The notes below the pieces were generated by a model that saw only the letters and a list, made by a program, of their open reading frames with translations, searched no databases and was not told where the DNA came from. From contig NZ_CP031963.1 in NCBI RefSeq assembly GCF_003443675.1, forward strand, positions 3,557,501 to 3,621,500: 64,000 nt of DNA. The letters run 5' to 3'. Shown piece after piece: positions 1 to 9,313 of the stretch (within the stretch, counting starts at the first letter, position 1; the number at the start of each line of letters is the position of its first letter). The DNA comes from Aquimarina sp. BL5 (GTDB lineage Bacteria; Bacteroidota; Bacteroidia; Flavobacteriales; Flavobacteriaceae). A program made the translations under genes and the position numbers.

Positions 1-1
1 T

Positions 2-835
2 ACAGGGATATTGAGCTATTTTTCTACATCTTTATTTGATAAAAATAAGCTTGAAGATGTATTATGGGATATTGTAGAGAATTGTATAGCATATCTGCAA
101 TTAGAAGACTGTATCATCTATATCATAGATACATCAAAAAATGTACTTATTCAGAAAGCTGCATTTGGTAATAAAAACCAGGGAGAACGTAAAATATTAA
201 GTCCGATAGAAATTTCTCTTGGAGAAGGAATTGTAGGGCAGGTTGCCCAATCAGGAGAGTATGAGTGTGTATATAATGTGACCTATGATGATCGATATGT
301 TGTGGACGATATTAGCCGAAAATCTGAATTAGCGGTTCCGATTATGATTGAAGGCACGGTTATAGGGGTTTTAGATTCTGAACATTCCGAAGAAGGTTTT
401 TTTGATGAACATCATATCCTTCTGTTTCAACTAATCGCTAAACTAACAGCAAAGAAGCTTTCGCAGATTAATATTAAGAATACTACTAATATTACCAATG
501 ACAATTTGTATTTTAAAGAACTTCATTTTTTAATGAAAGAGGCTAAGATTTACAGAGACTCTAATTTAGGTCTGGATAGCATTTCTAAAATGTTGAAGAT
601 AAGTAGTAATTATTTATCGCAAATGGTAAATAAATTAAGTGGATCTAATTTTTCGGATTATGTAAATAGCTTTCGTATCGATGATGCTAAGTCTAAGCTA
701 AAGGATCCAAAATTTACAAATTACACAATATTAGACATTGCTTTAGAATCAGGTTTTAATTCTAAATCTACTTTTTATAGCGCTTTTAAAAAACATACAG
801 GTATATCACCCAAAGAATATAGGGAAACCCCCTAA
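2..835 (+). CDS. GAF-domain AraC-type transcriptional regulator (5' end cut by window)
   Basis: The frame is open to the left edge and the first possible in-window start is a TTG at 11, so the gene probably begins upstream. The visible 270 residues hold a GAF sensor domain (about residues 15-155; GEGIVGQV and the AVPIMIEGTVIGVL strand pattern) followed by a C-terminal AraC/HTH_18 DNA-binding domain (about 175-272; LDIALESGFNSKSTFYSAFKK, then TGISPKEYR). GAF plus AraC suggests a ligand-responsive transcription factor. An upstream part such as a propeller, TPR or kinase module may be missing. The target genes cannot be inferred. The HTH subtype resembles that of the TPR regulator at 31209-32852. 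Confidence 0.8.
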   Translation, partial: TGILSYFSTSLFDKNKLEDVLWDIVENCIAYLQLEDCIIYIIDTSKNVLIQKAAFGNKNQGERKILSPIEISLGEGIVGQVAQSGEYECVYNVTYDDRYVVDDISRKSELAVPIMIEGTVIGVLDSEHSEEGFFDEHHILLFQLIAKLTAKKLSQINIKNTTNITNDNLYFKELHFLMKEAKIYRDSNLGLDSISKMLKISSNYLSQMVNKLSGSNFSDYVNSFRIDDAKSKLKDPKFTNYTILDIALESGFNSKSTFYSAFKKHTGISPKEYRETP

Positions 836-929
836 ATACCGTCCGAATTCTTTGAAATTCAAATTTTTCGGACACCTCCACTTCTTTCCATTGCTAGGTT
901 TGTTGCATTAACTTTTAAATCGTAAAAGA

Positions 930-1484
930 ATGAAAACAATGACAAATTTAGTGAGGCTTATTACTGTAGTGATGTTATCTATATTTATTTTTTCTTGTGA
1001 AGGAGAGGATGGTGCAGTTGGCCCGCAAGGAGAACAAGGGCCTCAAGGTGATCAAGGCCCGCAAGGAGAACCTGGAACGGCAAACGTAATGTATTCTGAT
1101 TGGATAGATTCTGGATTTGAGAATGATATTACCGATGGTTTCGATGCGTTTAATATAGACGCTCCAGAAATCACGCAAGAAATCTTGGATACAGGTACAA
1201 TTTTGGTTTATGCTAGAAGCACAACTAATACAATTTACCAGGTTCCGGTTACATTTTATGGTTTCTTAAACGAAAACTACTTCTTCAGAGTAATTAATGC
1301 GGGAACACTTAATATTGGTGTAGAGGGAGTAGGTATTAATGATATAGGAGAACCATTTCTAAATGATGTTTTTAGATATATTATTATTCCTGGAGAAGTA
1401 GCTATAAATAGTTCGAGATCTTCAGAGGATCTTAAACATATGAGTTATAAAGAAATAACGACACTATTTAATATACCGAAATAA
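930..1484 (+). CDS. Collagen-like-repeat lipoprotein
   Basis: This 184-residue protein has a lipoprotein signal peptide with the lipid-accepting Cys in IFIFSC (about residue 23). It is followed directly by a short collagen-like run of Gly-x-y triplets (GPQGEQGPQGDQGPQGEPG, about residues 31-49) and then a globular domain of about 130 residues that I do not recognise. Lipoproteins of this design are common in Bacteroidota and are probably surface or periplasm-facing. The collagen stretch likely acts as a rigid stalk. A strong hairpin follows the gene, so it looks monocistronic. The function is unknown. Confidence 0.75.
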   Translation: MKTMTNLVRLITVVMLSIFIFSCEGEDGAVGPQGEQGPQGDQGPQGEPGTANVMYSDWIDSGFENDITDGFDAFNIDAPEITQEILDTGTILVYARSTTNTIYQVPVTFYGFLNENYFFRVINAGTLNIGVEGVGINDIGEPFLNDVFRYIIIPGEVAINSSRSSEDLKHMSYKEITTLFNIPK

Positions 1485-1520
1485 CCCTTAGACTCTACTA
1501 TTTATTATTTAGGATTTGTA

Positions 1521-1558
1521 GCAGTGAGCAAGACATTCTTGTTCACTGCTTCGTTTTC
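1521..1558 (+). terminator. Rho-independent terminator of the collagen-like lipoprotein gene
   Basis: A 13-bp stem with one G-U pair (GCAGTGAGCAAGA with TCTTGTTCACTGC) and a 3-nt loop is followed by a T-rich run, 37 bases after the stop codon. Confidence 0.75.
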
Positions 1559-1625
1559 TAATATCTTAGAATCATTTATGAAGTAAAAGTTTTGAAGTAA
1601 ATTAGTGTCTATAAAAAAGTTTTCT

Positions 1626-2021
1626 ATGACACTTACCATGAGCATTCCTGCATTATTGTTTCCAGCAATATCTTTAACAATGTTAGCCTATAATGCCAGA
1701 TACCTTGCCATTGCAGGGCTAATACGTCAGTTACACAAAGAATACCTGACCTCTCCATCAAAGAATACAGTATTACAAATAAAAAACCTCAGAAAACGAT
1801 TATGGTTGATAAGAAACATGCAAGCAATTGCTATTATTAGTTTTCTTACCAGTGTAGTCACTATGTTTTTACTATATGTAGAAGAAAATAGTTTGGCCAA
1901 TTTAATATTCGGGATAAGTTTATTTGCCTTAATGATTTCACTTTTTTTATCATTTATAGAGGTTCAGATTTCTACAAAAGCATTATCTATAAGGTTAGAC
2001 AGAATTGAAGAAAACAATTAG
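1626..2021 (+). CDS. DUF2721-like small membrane protein
   Basis: The protein has 131 residues from ATG 1626. A GTG at 1605 would add seven residues, but the family normally begins right at the segment resembling MTLTMSIPALLFPAIS. Three hydrophobic segments are visible (about residues 5-24, 62-83 and 88-110) with a basic cytoplasmic stretch between the first two (the KNLRKRLWLIR region). The pattern ALLFPAISL...LIRQL matches DUF2721 proteins, whose function is not established. A two-component gene pair lies downstream, but nothing in the sequence links it to them. Confidence 0.7.
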   Translation: MTLTMSIPALLFPAISLTMLAYNARYLAIAGLIRQLHKEYLTSPSKNTVLQIKNLRKRLWLIRNMQAIAIISFLTSVVTMFLLYVEENSLANLIFGISLFALMISLFLSFIEVQISTKALSIRLDRIEENN

Positions 2022-2065
2022 AAATTCTTATATTGTTAGGATCATTATTTTTTAACCGACTTTAA

Positions 2066-3517
2066 ATGCTCCAGAATGAACTTTTTAATAATGTAATGCA
2101 AGATTTCAATACAGGGTATTGGGAGTTACATCGAGATCCGTATAGAGAAAATTGGTCAGATAGATTTTATGAAATCCTTGGATATTCTAGAAATGATATA
2201 GAATCTAATTTTGATTATTTTTTAGAACATCTTATTCATAAAGAAGATGTTGATGTCTTTAGAGACAATTTTTTAAATTATCGAATAAATTCTGTAAACT
2301 TTAAACAACATATTAAGATACTGAATAAAAAAGGCAAGTATCAATTGTTTCGATGTGCTACGAACGATGCGTTACCAGTAAACATTAAAGCTGAAACTAA
2401 TTTTGTTTTTTTCTTTGAGATAAGGTTGGAACCTGAGAATACAATTAAAAAAGACAATTTCTATTATAAAGAAACCGCCCAGATGACTTCCACAGGAAGC
2501 TGGTATGTAGATTTTCATAAAAAAGGAAGTTATTGGGATTTTGAAACTTATAGAATACTAGAGTATCCAGAAGATTATAAGCCTTCTCTAAAAGATTCAG
2601 CTAACTATTATACGGAAGATTGCAGACAATTGGCCGCTGATTGTTTCTTTAATTGTGCTATGATGGGGACACCGTTTAATACCGAAATAAAAATGGTGAC
2701 GGCTAATAAGAGAGAATTTTGGGCAAGAGCAATCGGAAAACCTGTGTACAATGAAAATAAAGAGATTATAGGTATTCGAGGTGTTTTTCAGGATATTGAT
2801 GATATAAAAAGTAAAGAAATTAGACTTCAGAAATCTGTCGATATTATAGCTGCTCAGAATTCTAGGCTATTTAATTTTGCGCATATTGTTTCTCATAATC
2901 TTAGATCACATACTAGTAACTTATCTCTGCTAGTTCAACTTATAGAAGATATTGATGACCCTAAGGAAAAAGAAGAATTAATTAAAGAGGTGAAAACCAT
3001 TTCCTCTAATCTAAATACCACGATAGAACACCTTAACGAAGTTGTTACTGTACAAACCAATAATAAACAAGAAAGAGTACCTGTAAAATTTAAAGATGCT
3101 TTAAAACTAGTGGTCAATGGAATCAGTCATGTGATTAGCAATAGTAATTGTCAAATACGGTCTGATTTTAGTGAAATCGAAGAAATCGATTATATACCAG
3201 CTTATCTAGAGAGTATTTTACTCAACTTAATTACCAATGCAATTAAGTATAAACATCCAGATAGAGACCCAATCATTATAATTAAAACATATATTGAAGA
3301 AGGAAGTAGATACCTAAAGGTATCGGATAATGGAATTGGAATTGATATGGCACTTTTTAAAGACAAAGTGTTTGGCATGTATAAAACCTTTCATTACAAC
3401 AAAGACGCTGTAGGTATTGGGTTGTTCCTAACCAAAAACCAAGTAGAATCCATGGATGGAACTATAAGTGTAGAAAGTGAGGTTGATAAAGGAACAACTT
3501 TTACTATTGAATTTTAA
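2066..3517 (+). CDS. PAS-PAS sensor histidine kinase
   Basis: This 483-residue protein has no membrane segments. Two PAS-like domains (about residues 10-125 and 135-255; the second ends in the PAC-like VFQDIDDIK) lead into a dimerisation/phosphoacceptor region with His277 in IVSHNLRSH. The catalytic ATPase domain follows, with an N box (NLITNAIKY), a G1 box (SDNGIGID) and a G2 box (VGIGLFL). The phosphoacceptor segment has the SHNLRSH form found in many soluble Bacteroidota PAS kinases. The gene ends 20 bases before a single-domain receiver gene, the probable phosphotransfer partner. The signal sensed is unknown but likely cytoplasmic. Confidence 0.88.
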   Translation: MLQNELFNNVMQDFNTGYWELHRDPYRENWSDRFYEILGYSRNDIESNFDYFLEHLIHKEDVDVFRDNFLNYRINSVNFKQHIKILNKKGKYQLFRCATNDALPVNIKAETNFVFFFEIRLEPENTIKKDNFYYKETAQMTSTGSWYVDFHKKGSYWDFETYRILEYPEDYKPSLKDSANYYTEDCRQLAADCFFNCAMMGTPFNTEIKMVTANKREFWARAIGKPVYNENKEIIGIRGVFQDIDDIKSKEIRLQKSVDIIAAQNSRLFNFAHIVSHNLRSHTSNLSLLVQLIEDIDDPKEKEELIKEVKTISSNLNTTIEHLNEVVTVQTNNKQERVPVKFKDALKLVVNGISHVISNSNCQIRSDFSEIEEIDYIPAYLESILLNLITNAIKYKHPDRDPIIIIKTYIEEGSRYLKVSDNGIGIDMALFKDKVFGMYKTFHYNKDAVGIGLFLTKNQVESMDGTISVESEVDKGTTFTIEF

Positions 3518-3537
3518 ACACAAACAATTCTTATATA

Positions 3538-3945
3538 ATGGGCGATAAAATAGGAGTAGCATGCATTATCGATGATGATAGTGTATATGTAAATTTAGTG
3601 AAACGAATAATTGAGGCAAAACAGCTTTGTCAGAACTTATTAGTTTTTGAAAATGGAAAGAAAGCTTTAGGATATTTTGAAGCGATTTTAAGCAATTTGA
3701 ATGAAGAAAGCATTCCCGAGATTATTTTTTTAGATCTTAATATGCCGGTAATGGATGGATGGGAGTTTTTAGAAAAATTTATTACGATTAAGAATAAATT
3801 CGGAAAAGTGATTACGCTTTATATTGTAAGTTCTTCTATTAATCCACTGGACATCAATAAAGCAAAAAGCATAAAGAGTGTCAAGGACTATTTAATTAAA
3901 CCAATTACGATTGAAGAATTAGAGTCTATTTTTAGTGCAGCTTAA
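3538..3945 (+). CDS. Single-domain response regulator receiver
   Basis: A 135-residue CheY-like protein consisting of only a receiver domain. It has an acidic pocket near the N-terminus (IDDDSV), the phosphoacceptor Asp66 in FLDLNMPVMDG, a Ser/Thr switch position (IVSSS) and the conserved Lys in LIKP. There is no output domain, so it must act by protein contact or as a phosphorelay intermediate. Its position 20 bases after the PAS kinase points to a cognate kinase-receiver pair forming an operon. Receivers of this kind next to PAS kinases resemble the Rcp1 type paired with phytochrome-like kinases, but no chromophore domain is visible here. Confidence 0.9.
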   Translation: MGDKIGVACIIDDDSVYVNLVKRIIEAKQLCQNLLVFENGKKALGYFEAILSNLNEESIPEIIFLDLNMPVMDGWEFLEKFITIKNKFGKVITLYIVSSSINPLDINKAKSIKSVKDYLIKPITIEELESIFSAA

Positions 3946-3950
3946 AACAA

Positions 3951-3976
3951 TTGAGGCCTCATTTATGAGGCCTCAA
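3951..3976. terminator. Bidirectional terminator between convergent operons
   Basis: A perfect 12-bp stem (TTGAGGCCTCAT with ATGAGGCCTCAA) has a 2-base loop, 5 bases after the receiver gene and 23 bases past the pyk stop. It can serve both converging transcripts. A short T-rich run follows on the minus strand. Confidence 0.7.
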
Positions 3977-3999
3977 TAAAATATCTTAATAAACAATAT

Positions 4000-5427
4000 T
4001 TACATCTGAGATACTCTTAATGTATTTACCATCCCTTTTTCTGCTACAGGCATAGCAGCAAGATTTATTAACATATCACCTTTTTCTACAAATCCACGTT
4101 CTAAAGCTAAATTATTAACATCTTGTACTGTCTCATCTGTACTAACATACTTATCGTAATAAAACGCTTTTACCCCCCAAAGAAGACTAAGTTGAGATAG
4201 GATTCTTCTGTTGCTTGTAAAAACCAGAATATGAGCTCCAGGCCTCCAGGCAGAGATCTGAAAAGCAGTATATCCACTATTAGTTAATGTACAAATGGCT
4301 TTAGCATTTATATCATTTGCCATATGTGCTGCGTGGTAACAGATAGATTTTGTAATAAATCGGTTTGTTCTTATGTGTGGAGGATTTTGAGGAACTTGTA
4401 TCAGATCAGAGTTCTCTACACTATTAATTATTTTTGTCATTGTTTCGATAACCTGCACAGGATATTTACCCACCGATGTTTCACCAGATAACATTACAGC
4501 ATCAGCACCATCCATAACAGAATTAGCTACGTCATTAACTTCAGCACGAGTTGGCGTTAAACTATCGATCATAGTTTCCATCATTTGTGTTGCTATAATC
4601 ACTGGTATTCTAGCTGTTTTTGCTTTTAAAACCAGTTTCTTCTGAATTAAAGGAACTTCTTGAGCAGGAATTTCTACACCAAGATCTCCTCTTGCAACCA
4701 TTAACCCATCGCAATAAGCAACAATCTTATCGATGTTTTCTACACCTTCTGGTTTTTCAATTTTCGCAACAATAGGAATTTTATGTTCTGTGTTTTCCTT
4801 TATAAGTTCTTGTAACTCTATAAGATCCTGAGCATGACGCACAAAAGACAATGCCATCCAGTCTACTTCCAGACTACAGGCAAAAATTGCATCTTTAATA
4901 TCTTTTTCCGTAAGTGCAGGCAAGGAAATATCAGTATTTGGTAGATTCACTCCTTTTTTAGATCGTAGAGGCCCACCTTGAATTACTTTAGCTTTAACAG
5001 TATCCTTATTGTTTGTAGAAACTACTTCAAAAATTAACTTTCCATCATCAAGTAAAACTCGTTCGCCTGATTTTACGTCTTTTGGAAAACTGTCATAGTT
5101 CATATAAACACTTTCCGCAGTACCTTCAAAAGCTTTTCCTGTAACAAAATTAATAAAATCGCCATCATTAACAATGATATCACCTTTCATAACACCTACT
5201 CTTAATTTAGGTCCTTGTAGATCCGCTAATATAGATGCGTTATAACCGTGCTCCGAACTTAAATCACGTATCATTTTTACACGCTCTTTTACATCTTCAT
5301 AGTCAGCATGAGAAAAGTTAATTCTAAAAACATTTACACCTGCATCTAGCATATTCTTCAATACTTCTTTAGTACTGGTAGCAGGTCCAAGTGTTGCCAC
5401 TATTTTAGTCTTTTTAGTTTTTGGCAT
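4000..5427 (-). CDS. pyk: Pyruvate kinase
   Basis: This enzyme converts phosphoenolpyruvate and ADP to pyruvate and ATP, the last step of glycolysis, in the cytoplasm. Its 475 residues are typical for the short bacterial form. Visible signatures are the N-terminal TKIVATLGPAT, the substrate-binding FRINFSH, the catalytic-lysine region PIVAKIEKPEG, the metal-binding VARGDLGVE and the TQMMETM helix. The C-terminal allosteric-type domain is complete (about residues 355-475). The start codon overlaps the stop of the upstream IPExxxVDY gene by one base (TAATG), so the two are translationally coupled. Confidence 0.97.
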   Translation of the reverse strand: MPKTKKTKIVATLGPATSTKEVLKNMLDAGVNVFRINFSHADYEDVKERVKMIRDLSSEHGYNASILADLQGPKLRVGVMKGDIIVNDGDFINFVTGKAFEGTAESVYMNYDSFPKDVKSGERVLLDDGKLIFEVVSTNNKDTVKAKVIQGGPLRSKKGVNLPNTDISLPALTEKDIKDAIFACSLEVDWMALSFVRHAQDLIELQELIKENTEHKIPIVAKIEKPEGVENIDKIVAYCDGLMVARGDLGVEIPAQEVPLIQKKLVLKAKTARIPVIIATQMMETMIDSLTPTRAEVNDVANSVMDGADAVMLSGETSVGKYPVQVIETMTKIINSVENSDLIQVPQNPPHIRTNRFITKSICYHAAHMANDINAKAICTLTNSGYTAFQISAWRPGAHILVFTSNRRILSQLSLLWGVKAFYYDKYVSTDETVQDVNNLALERGFVEKGDMLINLAAMPVAEKGMVNTLRVSQM

Positions 5428-5921
5428 TATTCAAATATTAAATTGTTCTTTGATTTTAGTTGTGTATAATCCACTACATAAGCTGTTATGATTTGCGGAA
5501 TAGTAAGTAATTTACTTGTCAATGATTTACTCGAAAATTGAGAAGTTTCAGCTTCTATCTTTAAAAAATAATCTACATTTTTTAATTCAGGAATTAGGTA
5601 TTTAGTAACATAATTATCCTCTTCTTCTGCGGCAAATAACCCTTGTACAGCAGCAGTTTCTGATTCAATTTTTGTTCTGAATTTATTTCCCAAAAGACTA
5701 TAGGTGTTATATTGAAAATGATCGTGATATTGAAACAGCGGAAAACTTGCCGAATGTGTATCATATTCAAACTTTATATCTTGTTTTTTTCTGAAAAGCC
5801 GAAGATCCACATATTTGTTTAACCCAAAAGCTAATCGATATGAAGCTAACGAACAATGAATGGCAATTAGGTCATAATCATCATCCATAATGGTATCTAA
5901 AACTAACCTTTGGATCGCCAT
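5427..5921 (-). CDS. IPExxxVDY family protein
   Basis: A 164-residue protein carrying the Bacteroidota-specific motif IPELKNVDY (about residues 115-123), which names this family of unknown function. It is rich in aromatic and acidic residues, has no signal peptide and is presumably cytoplasmic. It is translationally coupled to pyk by a one-base stop-start overlap, which suggests co-expression or a role linked to pyruvate kinase. This is a context argument only. Confidence 0.85.
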   Translation of the reverse strand: MAIQRLVLDTIMDDDYDLIAIHCSLASYRLAFGLNKYVDLRLFRKKQDIKFEYDTHSASFPLFQYHDHFQYNTYSLLGNKFRTKIESETAAVQGLFAAEEEDNYVTKYLIPELKNVDYFLKIEAETSQFSSKSLTSKLLTIPQIITAYVVDYTQLKSKNNLIFE

Positions 5922-6120
5922 TAGAATTTACATTTTTCCAGAATTATCGAGAAATATACAAATAAAATTTCCTTAGAAGTTTAATTAAAGATAAAGATAT
6001 TATACGAAAACGATTGAGTTAGTATCTTTTAGCTAACCTAGGATAAAACTGAGGATAAAATGACAATTTTATAATCTATTAACACCTTTTTTAGCATAGA
6101 AATAAAAGAACGGTTGTGTT

Positions 6121-6858
6121 TTAAGGAAAATTGATTTTTGATTGGAATGCGAAATACGCTCTTTTTGATGCTTTTTCTTCTGCTTTTTTCTTAGAAGTTG
6201 CTCTGGCTTTTGCGACTACCTTTTCATCAATCCAAAGCTTTACCGCAAAATGTTTCATTTCATCTTTTCCAGTATCTTCATAGATTTCATAGTTAAAGTT
6301 CTTTTTTACTTTTTGACACCACTCTATCAATAAACTTTTATAACTAATAATCTGTCCTTCTAGGCTTTCTATATCTACATAGGGATTGATAACGGCCTCG
6401 TGTATAAAACGCTCACAATAGACAAATCCTTTATCCAGATAAATAGCACCAATCAGTGCTTCAAATAAATTACCATGAATATTTATACCAAATTGAGATT
6501 TTGGAATGTTTGTGCGAACGAGATCAATTAATTTTAGATCTTTCCCCAGCTCGTTCAGATGTTTTCTACTTACTACCTTAGCTCTCATCTTAGTAAGATA
6601 CCCTTCATTACCTTCAGGAACTTCTTTAAATAAGTGAGCAGCAATAACACTACTAAGCATGGCATCACCTAGAAACTCTAGCCTTTCGTAGTTAACAGCA
6701 TTTCCTTTTTTATCTTTTAAATTTAGGGAACGGTGAGTAAAAGCCTTTTCATAAGGGCCTATATTCTTAGGTTTGAACCCGAGAATGTTTTGAATTTTGG
6801 AAAAAAAATTCCCGTTCTTTTCAGAGCGGGAATTTAATATGTTGCGAATAACACTCAT
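6121..6858 (-). CDS. rnc: Ribonuclease III
   Basis: A double-stranded RNA endonuclease that processes rRNA precursors and structured mRNAs. The 245 residues contain the RNase III signature ERLEFLGDAML (about residues 79-89), the second acidic cluster FEALIGAIYLDKG and a C-terminal double-stranded RNA-binding domain (about residues 165-240, ending KKKAEEKASKRAYFAF). It lies two bases after fabF in an acpP-fabF-rnc operon. The same fab-rnc linkage occurs in other bacterial phyla. Confidence 0.96.
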   Translation of the reverse strand: MSVIRNILNSRSEKNGNFFSKIQNILGFKPKNIGPYEKAFTHRSLNLKDKKGNAVNYERLEFLGDAMLSSVIAAHLFKEVPEGNEGYLTKMRAKVVSRKHLNELGKDLKLIDLVRTNIPKSQFGINIHGNLFEALIGAIYLDKGFVYCERFIHEAVINPYVDIESLEGQIISYKSLLIEWCQKVKKNFNYEIYEDTGKDEMKHFAVKLWIDEKVVAKARATSKKKAEEKASKRAYFAFQSKINFP

Positions 6859-6860
6859 TA

Positions 6861-8114
6861 TTATTCGTCTAGTTTTTTAAATAATACACAAGCATTATGA
6901 CCTCCGAAGCCAAATGTATTGCTCATCGCATACGTAATCTCACGTTTTTGTGCTTTGTTCAAAGTTAAATTTAACCTATTATCTATGTTCTCATCCACAG
7001 TGGTGTGATTGATTGTTGGAGGAACTATACTGTGTTGCATAGCAAGGATAGAAGCAATTGATTCTATAGCTCCAGCTGCACCAAGTAAGTGTCCAGTCAT
7101 AGATTTTGTCGAATTTATATTCATAGTAGGTGCGTGATCTCCAAAAACTTTAGTAATTGCTTTCAATTCTGCAACATCTCCTAAAGGAGTGGATGTTCCG
7201 TGAGTGTTTATAGCGTCTACTTGTTCTGGTTGTACACCTGCGTCTCTTAAACAGTTAAGCATTACACGTTCTACTCCAATCCCATCTGGATGAGGGGCGG
7301 TCATGTGATAAGCATCACTAGACATTCCACCACCAACAACCTCTGCATAGATTTTTGCACCACGTGCTTTAGCGTGTTCATACTCTTCAAGAATAAGGGC
7401 TCCACCACCTTCTCCTAAGACAAAACCATCTCTGGTAGCATCAAAAGGTCTAGAGGCAGTTTCTGGACTCTCGTTTCTTGTTGATAAAGCATGCATCGCA
7501 TTAAATCCTCCCATACCAGCAATAGTAACTGCTGCTTCACTTCCTCCAGTAACAATAATATCACAATGTCCTAAACGAATATAGTTTAAAGCATCAATCA
7601 TTGAATTGGCAGAAGAGGCACAAGCCGAAACTGTAGTATAGTTAGGTCCCATAAAACCGTTTCTAATAGAAATATGTCCTGGAGCGATATCAGCGATCAT
7701 TTTTGGGATGAAGAAAGGATTGAAACGAGGTGTTCCATTCCCATTGGCATAACCAATTACTTCTTCCTGAAAAGTTTCTAATCCACCAATACCAGCACCC
7801 CAGATAACACCAACTCTAAATTTATCAACCTTCTCAAGATCAATAGCAGCATCTTTTATTGCTTCTTCTGAAGAAACAATAGCGTACTGCGCGAATTTAT
7901 CGAGTTTGCGCGCTTCTTTTCTTTCGAAATAATCCGTGGGATTGTAATTTTTGACTTCGCAAGCAAATTTAGTCTTGAAATGTTCGGTATCGAAATAAGT
8001 AATGGGTGCGCAACCGCTCTTACCATTTACCAATCCATCCCAATATTCTTCAATATTGTTACCGATGGGCGTTAATGCCCCTAGTCCTGTGACTACAACT
8101 CGCTTAAGATTCAT
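6861..8114 (-). CDS. fabF: 3-oxoacyl-ACP synthase II (KAS II)
   Basis: This enzyme condenses malonyl-ACP with acyl-ACP in fatty-acid elongation. Its 417 residues are full length for FabF. Active-site Cys165 is in TVSACASS, and the two catalytic histidines sit in NTHGTSTPLGD and GHLLGAAGA. The Gly-rich C-terminus SNTFGFGGHNA closes the thiolase fold. The gene lies 17 bases downstream of acpP, which encodes its carrier protein, and 2 bases upstream of rnc. Confidence 0.97.
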   Translation of the reverse strand: MNLKRVVVTGLGALTPIGNNIEEYWDGLVNGKSGCAPITYFDTEHFKTKFACEVKNYNPTDYFERKEARKLDKFAQYAIVSSEEAIKDAAIDLEKVDKFRVGVIWGAGIGGLETFQEEVIGYANGNGTPRFNPFFIPKMIADIAPGHISIRNGFMGPNYTTVSACASSANSMIDALNYIRLGHCDIIVTGGSEAAVTIAGMGGFNAMHALSTRNESPETASRPFDATRDGFVLGEGGGALILEEYEHAKARGAKIYAEVVGGGMSSDAYHMTAPHPDGIGVERVMLNCLRDAGVQPEQVDAINTHGTSTPLGDVAELKAITKVFGDHAPTMNINSTKSMTGHLLGAAGAIESIASILAMQHSIVPPTINHTTVDENIDNRLNLTLNKAQKREITYAMSNTFGFGGHNACVLFKKLDE

Positions 8115-8131
8115 ATTGTGTTGTGAAGTTA

Positions 8132-8365
8132 TTACTTTGCGTCTTCAATATAAGATATTGCTTGACCAACTGTTGCAATGTTTTCAGCTTGATCATCTGG
8201 AATCTGAATATCGAATTCTTTTTCGAATTCCATAATCAATTCTACAGTGTCTAACGAATCAGCGCCTAGGTCATTTGTGAAGCTAGCTTCAGTTACAACC
8301 TCATTTTCGTCTACTCCTAATTTGTCAACGATTATCGCTTTTACTCTTGATGCAATGTCTGACAT
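8132..8365 (-). CDS. acpP: Acyl carrier protein
   Basis: A 77-residue acidic four-helix carrier that holds acyl intermediates of fatty-acid synthesis on a 4'-phosphopantetheine arm. The attachment site is Ser37 in the canonical [10 protein letters not shown] motif. It is the first gene of the acpP-fabF-rnc operon. A possible -7 element (TATTTTTG on the minus strand, 8404-8397) lies about 30 bases before the start codon. Confidence 0.97.
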   Translation of the reverse strand: MSDIASRVKAIIVDKLGVDENEVVTEASFTNDLGADSLDTVELIMEFEKEFDIQIPDDQAENIATVGQAISYIEDAK

Positions 8366-8543
8366 AATGTTTAATTTTAATTTTTTAATTAGGTGGCAAA
8401 AATAAAAAACTTTATTTTAAAACCCCACAATCCTCTAAAAATGTATTTGTATTTTATCAAATATATGGAAGTATTGGCTTTTTGCTGCCTAAAAATGGAT
8501 AATAATTATTTTTTTTGTGCTCTCTAATTTAACAACTCTATCT

Positions 8544-9122
8544 ATGAAGCGTATCATAATTTTTGCTTCCGGTTCCGGCACCAATGCCGAAAATATAATT
8601 AAATACTTTCAAGAGCGAAAAACTGCTAAGGTTACACATGTGTTCTCTAACAACCTGCGTGCCAAAGTCTTAAAACGAGCTCATGACCTGAAAGTAGAGG
8701 CCTTACATTTTGACAAAGAGTCATTTTATGCGACCAACGAGGTGTTAAACATCATTAAAGATGCCCAACCAGATATTATTGTGTTGGCTGGATTCTTATG
8801 GATTTTTCCAAAAAAGATTATAGACGCTTTTCCTGACAAGGTAATTAACATACATCCTGCTTTACTTCCTAAATATGGAGGGAAAGGAATGTACGGAAGC
8901 CATGTTCACGAGGCGGTAGTAAAGAACAAGGAAAAAGAAAGTGGTATTACAATTCATTATGTAAACGAACATTATGACGAAGGAGCTATTGTTTTTCAGG
9001 CAAAAACCCCTGTAGCACCTGATTATTCTGCTGAGGATGTGGCTAAGGCAATCCATACATTAGAATATAAATATTTTCCCGTCGTTATAGAGAAGGTATT
9101 AGGATTGAGGGATGAGGTTTAA
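8544..9122 (+). CDS. purN: Phosphoribosylglycinamide formyltransferase
   Basis: This enzyme transfers a formyl group from 10-formyl-tetrahydrofolate to GAR, the third step of purine synthesis. From ATG 8544 the protein is 192 residues. An upstream GTG at 8517 would add nine residues before the strand KRIIIFASGSGTN that normally opens this family, so 8544 is preferred. Visible motifs are GSGTNAENI (phosphate binding), NIHPALLPKYGG (catalytic His and loop) and HYVNEHYDEGAIV (catalytic Asp). It is divergent from acpP. Another purine gene, the purF-like 13812-15710, lies in the window but not in an operon with it. Confidence 0.95.
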   Translation: MKRIIIFASGSGTNAENIIKYFQERKTAKVTHVFSNNLRAKVLKRAHDLKVEALHFDKESFYATNEVLNIIKDAQPDIIVLAGFLWIFPKKIIDAFPDKVINIHPALLPKYGGKGMYGSHVHEAVVKNKEKESGITIHYVNEHYDEGAIVFQAKTPVAPDYSAEDVAKAIHTLEYKYFPVVIEKVLGLRDEV

Positions 9123-9218
9123 AGTAGTCTTTGAGTATCTGAGAGATTGAAAATAATGAGAATTATTTTGGCGTTCGAGCGGGCTATACGTTGTATCTTT
9201 TTATTGGTGGCTTTTGAT

Positions 9219-9246
9219 AACACTTCGACTGGTTCAGTGTGACACC
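9219..9246. repeat. Short dispersed repeat of the CACTTCGACTG...CAGTGTGACA type
   Basis: The segment contains CACTTCGACTGGTTCAGTG followed by TGACA. Its minus-strand reading gives the peptide HTEPVEV, which I recognise from many spurious ORFs produced by a widespread bacterial intergenic repeat. It sits right before the possible upstream start (9248) of the RNase H gene. Only one copy is seen in this window. Confidence 0.5.
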
Positions 9247-9313
9247 TATGAAAACCAATAAAAAGGATGCCACTGCTATCCCTAACGCAGTAACTAATAA
9301 CGATCAACTAAAT

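Noticed and set aside
841..871. GTCCGAA/TTCGGAC inverted repeat after the GAF-AraC gene
   Set aside because: The 7-bp stem has a long loop and no T-run after it, so it cannot be called a terminator; the T-run lies inside the loop.
9119..9307. Minus-strand open frame containing HTEPVEV
   Set aside because: Spurious translation of a dispersed intergenic repeat, not a protein gene.
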